Below are positions 27,526 through 36,795 of a stretch of DNA of 64,000 nt, piece by piece. The translations under genes were made by a program, and so were the position numbers. The notes beneath the pieces are model-generated. The model was not told the DNA's origin. It worked only from the letters and a program-made list of their open reading frames with translations, and did not search any database. Origin of the DNA: Andalucia godoyi (Eukaryota; Discoba; Jakobea; Jakobida; Andaluciidae); the NCBI GenBank assembly GCA_009859145.1, contig VRVR01000048.1, positions 1 to 64,000 of the forward strand. The letters are read 5' to 3'. How positions within the stretch are numbered: the first letter of the stretch is position 1; each line of letters opens with the position of its first letter.

Positions 27526-30500
27526 ATGATGGGCCAATTGGGTGTTTTGGGTGTTCTGTTGGTGCTGACCAGCTGGGTTGCATCGGCACGGATGACTGCT
27601 CTTTCGACGCTGTCCCACACCGATGTTCTTCTGCCGTCAGACGTGGGAAATGTGAGTCTGATGATTCACGGTCATCACGGCTCGTGCTTAACCTGGAGTC
27701 TACTGTCTGGACACTCGTACTTGGTCTTTCGTCCTGGGTGCGATACTGCTCTGCTGTCCACAAAAGAAGCCAAAGTACATGCTGCTCTCGGTCAACCGCC
27801 GACTGGCGCGACGACGGTTGGGCTGCTGAAGGGCGGATCGGACTCGGTCACGGTCGTGCTTTCTCCGGTCGCCTCCATTGAGCTTTCGACGACGCGGCGG
27901 TTCTTGTACCGTAACGAGCCTGAAATTGTCCGTGTTATAGCAAAGGACCACCAGGGGAACACGTTTTCTTCGTTGGACGGAGCTCCCATTCGCTGGTCGA
28001 TTCTGGAAGACGACCACGCAGACGCACAGCTAGTGTCTGTAGACTCTGAGTCTGCTGATTGCATACTGTGCACAGATCGCATTACTGTTCTTGCAAAACT
28101 GATCGGTCGGGTGAAGCTGCAAGCTTGCTACAACTACAAGAACGAAAACCAAATGATGTGTGCTGCTGTCGAGTTTCGTTTTATAGAGAACGTGCACATT
28201 CTGCCTGAGGTGTATCGGCTGTTCCCTGGTGCAAGTGTCCACTACACCAGCAGCAGTGGGTCTGGTGAAGATCTCAAGAAACGGGATCTCGAGTGGAAGT
28301 CCTCCAACGACTCGGTCGGTACCATTTCAAAGCACGGCCTTTTTGAGGCACAACATGCCGGCATCACACGTGTATCCTTGTGGGATTTGCGAATGGGCCT
28401 GTCCTTGTCGTTTGTGGATGTGCTCGTCGCTCCGATCTCATCACTGCAAGTGTTGATCAACCATTCTCCCGCGTGCCAGGATCCAAGCGTTCCCAAGCCC
28501 GAGGCTACCGAAACAACCCTTATGCAAGGCATTGTGTATCCGTTAACTCTGATTCCTCTGGATGACCAGCGTCTTCCTTTTGATCCAGTTCTTGCAGATC
28601 AAGCAATGATTGAATGTTCTCCTTCCGTGTCGGATGTCCGGTGCGATGCTGGTGATAGCGTGTTGCAGAGAAGTCTGTCGGCCAGAACCCCGGCGTCTTT
28701 CCATCTTTCGTTGCATTTAAAGAAGTTTCGCGGAGCATACGGACTGACCAGCACCGTCCCCTTCACGGTCGAGGAACCTGTGCGGCTGCTTCCAAGGGCC
28801 GTTGTGCTTCCTCTGCTGTCGACGTTTGAAGTTGCTGTGCAGTCCGGGCAGCACGGGATTCGTCGGCTGGTGTCAACGGAAGGATCGACTGTGGATGCAG
28901 ATTCCACGAAATTGGTGGTTCGAAGCCAGTCCACTGTCGGACAATACAGGATAAGCGTGTGGAGTGAGAATTATGTGTGCAACCGAGATGCGGTCTTGTT
29001 GGAAGTCGAAGACGTTTCCTCCATCATCGCGGACAAAGGACCTCGAATGGCAGAGCTGTCCGAGCGCCTTCCAGTTGTTCTTAGCTTCTTTGATCATCGT
29101 GGACGGCATTTTCATAATACGTCTTCCATTTCAGTTTCATTTTGGGCAACCTCCAAGGACAGCCCACTCCGCAGCAAAGCAATCCCGGCAATGAGGATTT
29201 CCGAGAGGACATGGGAGTTGTTGCCAGCTGTTTCGGAGGGTCGGCATCGCGTCTCTATTCGAGCTTTTGAGTCTCCAAAGGGTCAGATAGAGGTTATCTA
29301 TTTTCCATCGCCAACATTGTCCAAATTGAATCCGCTGTTAGCACCAAGGGCTCACTACACGTGGCAAGTGCACGGAGGCCCTCTTCCATTTCTGCTTTCT
29401 CAGGACAAGATGATGGTAAGGGGAACAGAGATCCAGTGCATGTCAGTGCAGGAAATGCCAATACCAGCGAATGTGTCCCTGGTTGTGACACTGCAATCGA
29501 TTCCGGATGCAATACCATATTCTCTACATATCCCAGGACAGTATCGGTGCCACCCCATCCATCACAGCGAGCATTTCTTGTCCTTTTCTCAAAACGGGGA
29601 TCTGGCACTTCAACGAGATGTCGAAGGAAGGTACCTAACGTGGGTGGACGTGCCGATTTATGCTCGCGCACGTCTTCGGGACGCGCACGATGAGGAATTC
29701 GATGCTGTTGGGTTTGACACCTCGTCGTCTGTGTTGACGTTTGGTCATCCGGGCAACGTTCATCATGCAATACATGAACAATCTGTAGCATTTCGCGTCA
29801 TCGGGGGTCTTGTGGTGACACCGGCATCCATCAAGGTGTTTCCCTCTGATGGATGCGCGGTGCAGATTTGCTCCACGGATCATCGGGCCATCGAAGTGGT
29901 TTCTGGTCTCCCTGAGAGCTGGTCTGCGGACTCCAATGAAGGCGGGAGATGTTCACTGTTGAAGAAGAGTCATGCGGCCGGATTGGGCTTTCAGGAATCA
30001 ACCTACAACGTGAAATTCGTCGATTCCATGTGGCCGTCGAGAAAAATCTACCCATCCTCGTCTCTCGTTGCGCACGCACTCCTGTCCGTCGGCCTTCCCA
30101 AAAAGTTGAGCTTGAAATTTCAAAATGGCAATTTGGAAAGACACGTCCTGCAGGACTCACAGTTTGGTATTGCAGTTACATCAGACATCGAACACTGTTT
30201 TTCAATCGATTCTGCAAATGTCGTGTTCGTGTATGATCAAAATATTCTTCACATCGACTCTGCACACAAGTTCGCAGCACGGACTCCCGGATCAACGGAG
30301 ATATATGCTCAAATGGGAACCATCACATCGAATAAGATCGTCGTCCATGTATTGCCGACTTCACCTTTGGGTGAACGGGACATCTTCCTCTGGAAAGGGC
30401 ATTCGATGTTGCTCCCGATTGACCCAGGCCTGCTCAAATCCAAGTGCATTCCATCGTTCAACGTCTCGGATCCGCACATTGTCCGTTTTGTACGCCACAG

Positions 30501-31581
30501 CACCATTGAGGGTGTTGCTGTTGGTCGGGCGAAAGTCGTTGCTGTTCTGGAATGTCCTGGAGACATACGCATTTCGTCTCCTGAAGTGATGGTCACGGTC
30601 GACGACGTGGAGGAAGCAAGCTTTCTTCCTCGCGGTCGTGTTTTCAAGTCTGGATCGGCCATTGATGTGGTTCCCTTCATTCGAGATGCATTTGGCGATG
30701 AACCGTTTGTCAGTGGTCGCTTTGTGTGGTCTCCGAGCTCGTGTGCTGAAGGAGGCCCTGGGGTTCTGTTGAATGAGACTGTTCTGCAACTTCACGTATC
30801 CAACAGGAGCAGCTCGGTCGATTGCCATGTGCAGTTTACAACCACCCTGCGTGGTCGAGAGTTTGTTATTGACAAGAGGTTCTCATTTGAACGAGTCCTA
30901 TCGGGTGTTCCTCGAACTCTCTATCTGGGCACGAACGGCAGCGTGACGTTTCAAACGAACTTTCCCGTCAGTGTATACGTTCTCCATTCTTCGCAACCCG
31001 ATTGCTTTAGCTTCCATGTGGAAGACCGAACAGTGACCATTGTCGGCGGGAGCGTACCGTGCGACCAGTCTCTGAGACTGTCGCTGCACAAAAGCAACCT
31101 CAGCACGAATGCTGAAATTCTAACCGTTTTTCAACGAAAACCGATGTCCTTCTCATACAGGAAGACCTCCCGAGCGGCAGTGATGCTGGACGAAGAAGGC
31201 AACATCCTGGATGGTTTGCATCATCTTCATCCCGTCGAGACGACCTTAGACGCAGGCGTCCTCCGGTTCGAGGGCATGCAGTTTTCAGAGTACTTGCAAC
31301 CGACTGCTGCTCTGCTGCCGGAAGCAGCCGGAGCAGTCCATGTGCTGGAGACTGCTCGAGAGCCTGCTTCCTTGGAAGAGACCACAGTTCGTCCGCCGTC
31401 GACCCTAACTACCATTGAGAAGCTCTCGTTTTGGACTAAAACTCAAAGGCCCTCCGTCCCGGTAGATCTTGTCCCGGCGGAAGAGCCCCAGGAGTGGCAC
31501 AAGACGAATGATCCTCTGTGGTTCTCGATTGGCATCTCGGCAGTAGTGATCTTGTCATTTTACGTCATTCGATTTCGCTGA
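27526..31581 (+). CDS. NUP210: Nuclear-pore membrane glycoprotein gp210 homologue
   Basis: 1351 residues; animal gp210 is about 1890. A signal peptide (GQLGVLGVLLVLTSWVASA) is followed by a long luminal region of Ig-like beta repeats, including bacterial-Ig-like segments such as FEAQHAGITRVSLWDLRMG and FAARTPGSTEIYAQMG. Near the C-terminus there is one transmembrane segment (WFSIGISAVVILSFYVI) and a tail of a few residues. That topology fits gp210 of the pore membrane. It is shorter than the animal form, so some luminal repeats are missing. The ATG pair at 27526/27529 was chosen because it puts the signal peptide first. The last 17 bp overlap the next gene. Confidence 0.82.
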   Translation: MMGQLGVLGVLLVLTSWVASARMTALSTLSHTDVLLPSDVGNVSLMIHGHHGSCLTWSLLSGHSYLVFRPGCDTALLSTKEAKVHAALGQPPTGATTVGLLKGGSDSVTVVLSPVASIELSTTRRFLYRNEPEIVRVIAKDHQGNTFSSLDGAPIRWSILEDDHADAQLVSVDSESADCILCTDRITVLAKLIGRVKLQACYNYKNENQMMCAAVEFRFIENVHILPEVYRLFPGASVHYTSSSGSGEDLKKRDLEWKSSNDSVGTISKHGLFEAQHAGITRVSLWDLRMGLSLSFVDVLVAPISSLQVLINHSPACQDPSVPKPEATETTLMQGIVYPLTLIPLDDQRLPFDPVLADQAMIECSPSVSDVRCDAGDSVLQRSLSARTPASFHLSLHLKKFRGAYGLTSTVPFTVEEPVRLLPRAVVLPLLSTFEVAVQSGQHGIRRLVSTEGSTVDADSTKLVVRSQSTVGQYRISVWSENYVCNRDAVLLEVEDVSSIIADKGPRMAELSERLPVVLSFFDHRGRHFHNTSSISVSFWATSKDSPLRSKAIPAMRISERTWELLPAVSEGRHRVSIRAFESPKGQIEVIYFPSPTLSKLNPLLAPRAHYTWQVHGGPLPFLLSQDKMMVRGTEIQCMSVQEMPIPANVSLVVTLQSIPDAIPYSLHIPGQYRCHPIHHSEHFLSFSQNGDLALQRDVEGRYLTWVDVPIYARARLRDAHDEEFDAVGFDTSSSVLTFGHPGNVHHAIHEQSVAFRVIGGLVVTPASIKVFPSDGCAVQICSTDHRAIEVVSGLPESWSADSNEGGRCSLLKKSHAAGLGFQESTYNVKFVDSMWPSRKIYPSSSLVAHALLSVGLPKKLSLKFQNGNLERHVLQDSQFGIAVTSDIEHCFSIDSANVVFVYDQNILHIDSAHKFAARTPGSTEIYAQMGTITSNKIVVHVLPTSPLGERDIFLWKGHSMLLPIDPGLLKSKCIPSFNVSDPHIVRFVRHSTIEGVAVGRAKVVAVLECPGDIRISSPEVMVTVDDVEEASFLPRGRVFKSGSAIDVVPFIRDAFGDEPFVSGRFVWSPSSCAEGGPGVLLNETVLQLHVSNRSSSVDCHVQFTTTLRGREFVIDKRFSFERVLSGVPRTLYLGTNGSVTFQTNFPVSVYVLHSSQPDCFSFHVEDRTVTIVGGSVPCDQSLRLSLHKSNLSTNAEILTVFQRKPMSFSYRKTSRAAVMLDEEGNILDGLHHLHPVETTLDAGVLRFEGMQFSEYLQPTAALLPEAAGAVHVLETAREPASLEETTVRPPSTLTTIEKLSFWTKTQRPSVPVDLVPAEEPQEWHKTNDPLWFSIGISAVVILSFYVIRFR

Positions 31582-32554
31582 ACCAGAAATCAATGCTGTC
31601 TTGCCAGGCCGCTCTTTGCGCTGTCGGCATTCCTCCTCGCTGCAAGTGCTGACGGATGGCGATGACGGCGAAAATGGTCAGCAGAGCGATGTTGGCTTTC
31701 CAGCGCAAGGTTCCGTATTTGGATTTTCGGAATCGAATGTTGGATGACGTGTTCAGTGCCGCTAACACTAGAAACAGCACACAGAGAACGGTCTCGAAAC
31801 CGCAAAATCCAATCGTCCACGAGATAATCCTGCGTCGTAGCAAATACGCGGCTGCGAGCGCAATGGCATTTGAATCTGCCGACAACCCGTGATAAAATTC
31901 CCCGTTCATTCCCGTTTCGCAGAGTACATTGAAAAAGGACAGTCGTACGACAACGGCGATGACGTAGACGCACGCAACCGCAATCGACAACGGGGTGTAG
32001 GCGCAATAATTCAACAAAAACGCAGCCGGAGAGATCGCAAAGTTGACGACATCGACCAACGAATCGAGGTACACACCAATCGCCTTCTCCAAAGGAGAGC
32101 GAGTGCTTGATGTCAACTGGGCAACGGAGCCGTCAAACCAGTCCATCAACGTTGCCGTCATCATGAGCGACAGCGCAAGGTAATACGCACCGAATGCAGA
32201 CGCGACCATGGAAAGGACAGAAGTTGCGCATCCCACCACTGTTGTGATGTTTGCGAAATCTAAGAACACCAGAGAACGCATGCTCGTATGAAGAACGTCC
32301 TTTTCCGGAAGCTTCTTTACTTGCTCTGGTGCACCTGAGCTGCTTGTCCACGGAACGAACAATCCATCAGCGTCCGGCGTAATGTCTACGAACGGAACAT
32401 CTCCAGAGAACGAAATGGTTGGAGCAGTGTGAGTCGAAAATGGGTTCGGGGGTGGCTCCACTGCTTCTTGTCTGTTTCTGCGCAGCGAACTCTTGATGAA
32501 CAGCATCTTCAGGGCAGCGCAGCAACGTTCTTTTGACAGCGGGTTCCTTGCCAT
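31565..32554 (-). CDS. CDP-alcohol phosphatidyltransferase, PssA-like
   Basis: A 329-residue multi-pass enzyme. The signature region reads DWFDGSVAQ, then after 13 residues GVYLDSLVD. The consensus is DGxxAR, eight residues, then GxxxDxxxD. So the last Arg is Gln and the gap is five residues longer. The following VVNFAISPAAFL resembles CDP-diacylglycerol-serine phosphatidyltransferase rather than choline or ethanolamine enzymes. At least six hydrophobic helices are present. It would make phosphatidylserine at the ER. The ATG at 32554 was chosen; upstream in-frame sequence lacks coding character. It converges with and overlaps gp210 by 17 bp. Confidence 0.85.
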   Translation of the reverse strand: MARNPLSKERCCAALKMLFIKSSLRRNRQEAVEPPPNPFSTHTAPTISFSGDVPFVDITPDADGLFVPWTSSSGAPEQVKKLPEKDVLHTSMRSLVFLDFANITTVVGCATSVLSMVASAFGAYYLALSLMMTATLMDWFDGSVAQLTSSTRSPLEKAIGVYLDSLVDVVNFAISPAAFLLNYCAYTPLSIAVACVYVIAVVVRLSFFNVLCETGMNGEFYHGLSADSNAIALAAAYLLRRRIISWTIGFCGFETVLCVLFLVLAALNTSSNIRFRKSKYGTLRWKANIALLTIFAVIAIRQHLQRGGMPTAQRAAWQDSIDFWFSEIE

Positions 32555-33091
32555 TAAACAAAAAGAAAAGAAAGAAAATTCCACGGGAGAGCGACTCAGA
32601 TGTTTTGCGTTTGTGTTCTCGCAAATGCGCACGCAATCGTTCCGGTCAAGTTGAACTTCAATCCACCCATCAACATACACCCTCCCCCCGTCGTCGTCGT
32701 GCACAGTACTTTGGTTTGCTTCACGGTCGACGAAACCGAGAGGGAGGGGAAGCTGCGCAAAACCCCCCAGGAAATCCTTTGCAGTTCTCTACGTTTTGTT
32801 GATCAAACCGCGCGCGCGCATATGGAACATATTGAGACGCGGAGAGACGATCGCATTCGGCAAATGCTCAAGCGGCGCCTCTTTGTTTCTTGAAATGCAT
32901 TGTTATTGTTTTTATTATTGTTGTTGTTGCTGTTGTTATTATTATTATTATTTCTGTATGGACTTTCTTGAGAGACCAAAACCACGAAAATAGAAAGGTT
33001 TGGTTCTGTGCGCACTCCCATCCATCACCACTGGACGATAAAACGTTGCTCAACAGATTCGGACAAACGGATAAAAATGTGCTGTGGCTTC
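32555..33091. other. Spacer with trinucleotide repeats
   Basis: Between the PssA-like start and the stop of the next minus-strand gene. Holds a degenerate TTG/TTA trinucleotide array (about 32905-32955). The adjacent open frames are shadows of the repeats. No gene was seen. Confidence 0.45.
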
Positions 33092-34117
33092 TCAAACCAC
33101 GGATACGTCCTGCTCTAAAGCCGCCAGAAAGGGTTCGGAAATGGGACCCACCGACATGTTGAATTTGCACACCAGTTCCTTGTCCAGCATCCCAACTGCC
33201 GGATACAGCGCTGGAATGGGTATCTCCCTCGTATCCATCACGCTTTCAAAGTCGCTTGCCGGGAACAGATCCTGGAAAACATGAAAACTTGCGACTTTTC
33301 CATAGGCAACGTTGCTGAAATCGCGGTTCGAACGAACGAGATTTCTCCCAGTATCGGTGTTTGGATGTACAGTACCGCCGACGAACACATGGATCACCAG
33401 CGGCCGATGGAGCACGTCGTCTCGGACAAACCCTTCAGGATAGCAGATGACCACCTTTGACATGGAGCTGGACGAGCAGTGAGAGCCAAACTTGACCCAC
33501 GATAGGCCGGGGATCAGAACAGAGAGCTTACTTGGACAGATGCCCATGGAGCATCGATTCCTGCCAGGAACAGAAAAGTGGGGCTGGCAACTCCCGACGA
33601 GCCCAAACACAAGTGTGCGGTGCATTCCGTCTAATGTAAACACAACACATTCTCCGGGAAACAGCGGTCGATCAAAGATTGCGCATCGTTCTCGCGTTGC
33701 TGAAGACATCCGTCCGAGTTTGAACTCAACGTCTTCCCAACGAAGAGCTCGACTGTGGTCCAGTGGATGCCCCGCACGCAATATAGACTCGACAATTGCG
33801 TTTCCAGGTTCAGGAAGGACATACTTCTGACCTCGAAAACGAAATCGGATGTTGTCCTCATCATCGCATTCCCGAGAAGCTTCGATGTTTAATTGCTTGA
33901 TTCTTTTCACAGTGTTTCGGAAGCGGTCCGTCAGTCGGATCCGCCAGTTCAAATACCCATCCGACTCGGTAATATTTGTCGCATACCCCACGATGATAAT
34001 GATCAGCATGTGGAACATGAAGGATCCCACGAGAACCGTAATGACCACGAAACAACTCTGATTGCACAGACTCGACATGCCGTCCGGATCCGCTCCCTTC
34101 GGCCCAGTGTCTCCCAT
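33092..34117 (-). CDS. Type II membrane protein, unknown function
   Basis: A 341-residue protein. One strong transmembrane segment lies near the N-terminus (FVVITVLVGSFMFHMLIIII), followed by a basic helical stretch (LTDRFRNTVKRIKQLNIEA) and a strand-rich globular domain. The globular part has cysteines (CQPHFSVPGRNRCSMGICPS) that could form disulfides if extracytoplasmic. TMEM231-like ciliary proteins were considered but no matching motif was found. The first ATG was used. Confidence 0.65.
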   Translation of the reverse strand: MGDTGPKGADPDGMSSLCNQSCFVVITVLVGSFMFHMLIIIIVGYATNITESDGYLNWRIRLTDRFRNTVKRIKQLNIEASRECDDEDNIRFRFRGQKYVLPEPGNAIVESILRAGHPLDHSRALRWEDVEFKLGRMSSATRERCAIFDRPLFPGECVVFTLDGMHRTLVFGLVGSCQPHFSVPGRNRCSMGICPSKLSVLIPGLSWVKFGSHCSSSSMSKVVICYPEGFVRDDVLHRPLVIHVFVGGTVHPNTDTGRNLVRSNRDFSNVAYGKVASFHVFQDLFPASDFESVMDTREIPIPALYPAVGMLDKELVCKFNMSVGPISEPFLAALEQDVSVV

Positions 34118-34557
34118 CTTGTCTTCGGCTTAGCCCCACGAATTCCGCCCAATGTGTAACGGTGCGCTATTCGAGGAAACGGAAAGGACGTCAGAGTAAA
34201 CTTTCCATTGCTATATTATATATTTCTTTCACAACGGCAGATCTTGCGCATATTGAGGAAGGAGGTTGGGGTGGCAAGCCCTGCAGAGGTGGGGGGAGCG
34301 CGAGAGAACCACCTGGGAGGGGAGCAACCACAGACAGTGAAAGTTGATGGAACCCGGTGGAAGCACATCTGTGCGAGAAAAAGAACGGGGGGTGATGGCG
34401 CGGAATAGAAGCTGCCACCAATGTAAGATTTGCTCTAGTGGAAATGCAAGTTTCGTTGAATAACGTCTCTCTGCTATGTTGGGGGGGTCCTCCCATGGCC
34501 CCCCTGCATTGGTTTTATTTCTTATCGCCCTTCCATTCCCCACATGACCGCATTTTT
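34118..34557. other. Spacer upstream of a minus-strand gene
   Basis: G-rich on the plus strand around 34258-34325 and again at 34480-34488. No gene seen; probably the promoter of the unknown membrane-protein gene and the 3' flank of the ankyrin gene. Confidence 0.35.
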
Positions 34558-36078
34558 TCAGGCATCTTCGTCTTCCTCGCCCTCCTCTCCCGGTGCAGTT
34601 TCATGATCTGTTTCAGGATCGCTTGCGGTTTGGGCATGGGTTCTGGGGCTCATGACGGAACAGTCCCACAAAAACGAAAACACTCTGCAGAGGAGACAAT
34701 AGGGCATATTCTCTGGAAGCAGAGCACTGAGGGCAGTCATGGCCATCGCCGACACTTCGTTCCAAAAAACGCGGTCTTCGGACCTCGAACTCGTCAATAG
34801 TGCAATGTTCTGCCGAGAGAGGAGCGTGCGTGGGCAGTAAAACCAGTATCGAAACTGATTATTCGACAGTGCAAGCCAGTCTGATAACGGCAGCTGAGAA
34901 AGCGGCTCGATCGAAATTCCTGGAAACCGAAGGAGTTTGTGGCAAGCAGCTGCATGCCCGCATCGGACGGCAATTTGCAGCAGAATGTTGCGGTACTGGG
35001 AACATGGAGGCAGCGAAAGATCGGTTCGGAGACCAGCAGCCAACAACGCAGGAAACAAAATTTGCTGCACCTCGTGGGTTGGATGAGAAGAAAAGTCGAC
35101 AAAGATTTGCGCGAGGTACGAAACATTCATGCCGTTTATGGAAGAGGAAGCAGATGATGATGATGATGACGACGACGATGATGATGAAACTGCCGATGAC
35201 GATGATGGTGCTGCGACCGAGTTGGAACGCGGTGCTATTGAAGACCCTTCCACCGGAGTAGCAGAAGGGACTGCAATGGACTGCGCCATTTCTGACGAAG
35301 CTGCATCATCGGCACGATCATCCTCAAAAGGGTCTCCTAACAACAACGACACTTCCTCCTCCGGCCGCGGCGTACTCCCAAAGCTGGAATACCGAGCTGT
35401 CCGTACGTCGCTGCTTCCTGTGGAACCTGATGGGTTGCTTTGGCTGCCACCAAAGAACTGCTGGCTCGCATTTTCGATAAAATTAAACAGCGATGATCGT
35501 CGCTGCGGATGCAGCACCTTCTGCTTTGCAGAGGATGGTGACGGGGAATCGAGAACGGCAACATCGACCCGCATTCCCGCTGTCACAAGCTCCCTGACAA
35601 CGCTGCTGTGGCCCTGCTTGGAAGCCACGAGCAGAGGACACCGCAGCAGACCATCTTGCATCACCATTGCATCCACGCGGGCGCCGTTGGCGATGAGGTA
35701 CATGGCTGTCTGCTCGTCCCCCGAGGTACATGCCAGCAGGAGCGGGGACCAAGCATTTTTGGAGATGTGATTCGTGTTCGCACCTTGCTCCACAAGAAAC
35801 TGCACGGTGTCAAAATGTTTGGATGCGACGGCCTCCATGAGCGGTGTCCATCCTTGTTCATCCGTGCAGTCCACCGCAACGGATCCTGAGAGCAAACACT
35901 GAGACACCTTTGTCAGATCGCCCCATTTTGCAGCATCCAGCAAGTCCCGATTGCGCTTTGCTTTGAAAAACGAAAACGGCGACGAGCAAGCCGGTGATTT
36001 GTTGCTGCCGACAGACTTGATAGACGCAGTGGAGCCTCTTCTCGTTGGGGTCTGGATGGAAAGTAAGGGATCCGCCAT
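34558..36078 (-). CDS. Ankyrin-repeat protein
   Basis: A 506-residue protein. Four ankyrin repeats span about residues 40-165, with consensus helices such as GWTPLMEAVASKHFDTVQFL, WSPLLLACTSGDEQTAMYLI and PLLVASKQGHSSVVRELVTA. A long Ser-rich linker includes a serine homopolymer. A second, weaker ankyrin-like block lies near residues 330-400 (ILLQIAVRCGHAAACHKLLR). The C-terminus is helical and ends in an acidic tail. It is a probable scaffold or adaptor; the partner is unknown. The ATG at 36078 is the first true ATG of the frame. Confidence 0.85.
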   Translation of the reverse strand: MADPLLSIQTPTRRGSTASIKSVGSNKSPACSSPFSFFKAKRNRDLLDAAKWGDLTKVSQCLLSGSVAVDCTDEQGWTPLMEAVASKHFDTVQFLVEQGANTNHISKNAWSPLLLACTSGDEQTAMYLIANGARVDAMVMQDGLLRCPLLVASKQGHSSVVRELVTAGMRVDVAVLDSPSPSSAKQKVLHPQRRSSLFNFIENASQQFFGGSQSNPSGSTGSSDVRTARYSSFGSTPRPEEEVSLLLGDPFEDDRADDAASSEMAQSIAVPSATPVEGSSIAPRSNSVAAPSSSSAVSSSSSSSSSSSSASSSINGMNVSYLAQIFVDFSSHPTHEVQQILFPALLAAGLRTDLSLPPCSQYRNILLQIAVRCGHAAACHKLLRFPGISIEPLSQLPLSDWLALSNNQFRYWFYCPRTLLSRQNIALLTSSRSEDRVFWNEVSAMAMTALSALLPENMPYCLLCRVFSFLWDCSVMSPRTHAQTASDPETDHETAPGEEGEEDEDA

Positions 36079-36795
36079 GTCTGTATGCGTTCTGCCGTTC
36101 AATTAATATTTTTTTTAATCCCCCCTTTTTTTCTTTTTCTTTTTCCTCCTCCTTCTTCTTTTTCTGTTTCTCAAGAAGAAAATATGAAGCAAACCGAAGA
36201 CGGATTTAAAACGAGCAACGAAAAAGAAAAGGAAAAGAAGAAAAAAGAAGAGAAATCGATGTTTTGGAGAAGAACTGGATGGGGAATCGGTGGATACGCT
36301 GCTGCGCAATCGCAACACTTGGGGAAATGATCAATCTCCAACGAACGATTTCATCAAACCCAGGGAAACCTTGCAGGTCTCCTCCGACATATCCAGCTTG
36401 TAAAGTACCATAACAAGCAGTAGAACTGGGGCAGATACAACTCGAAACACAGCATTGAAATATCAAGTCCCATCCTTCGGACAATGCGAAGTACACACCA
36501 TACGGATTTTCCGGAAGCATCGATAAACGACGATCGCAGCCATTTTTCCCCCTTTGTTTTTCTGTTTCGTTTCGTTTCGTTTCGTTTCGTTTCGTTTCGT
36601 TTCGTTTCGTTTGGCTTTGTTTCTTCTCCTTTCTCATTTCACGACGTCCTCGTTTACTCGTCAAACATAATGCGTACATACATATACACACAAATATTAT
36701 AATAATAAAAACGGCAAAAACCATCCCTGTGAACATATCTGCTAAAGATACGTTGTATCCGTGTCCCCCAGGATGTCGTAACCCACCGTCAATGA
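36079..36795. other. Spacer with a pentamer microsatellite
   Basis: Contains a pyrimidine-rich tract (36110-36175), an A/G-rich tract (36220-36260) and about ten TTTCG units (36564-36613). A minus-strand open frame at 36206-36520 (104 codons from an ATG) has some coding character but no recognisable domain and is not called as a gene. Confidence 0.4.
36564..36613. repeat. About ten tandem TTTCG pentamers
   Basis: An uninterrupted 50-bp array in the 3' flank of the MscS-like gene. On the minus strand it reads CGAAA. Confidence 0.9.
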
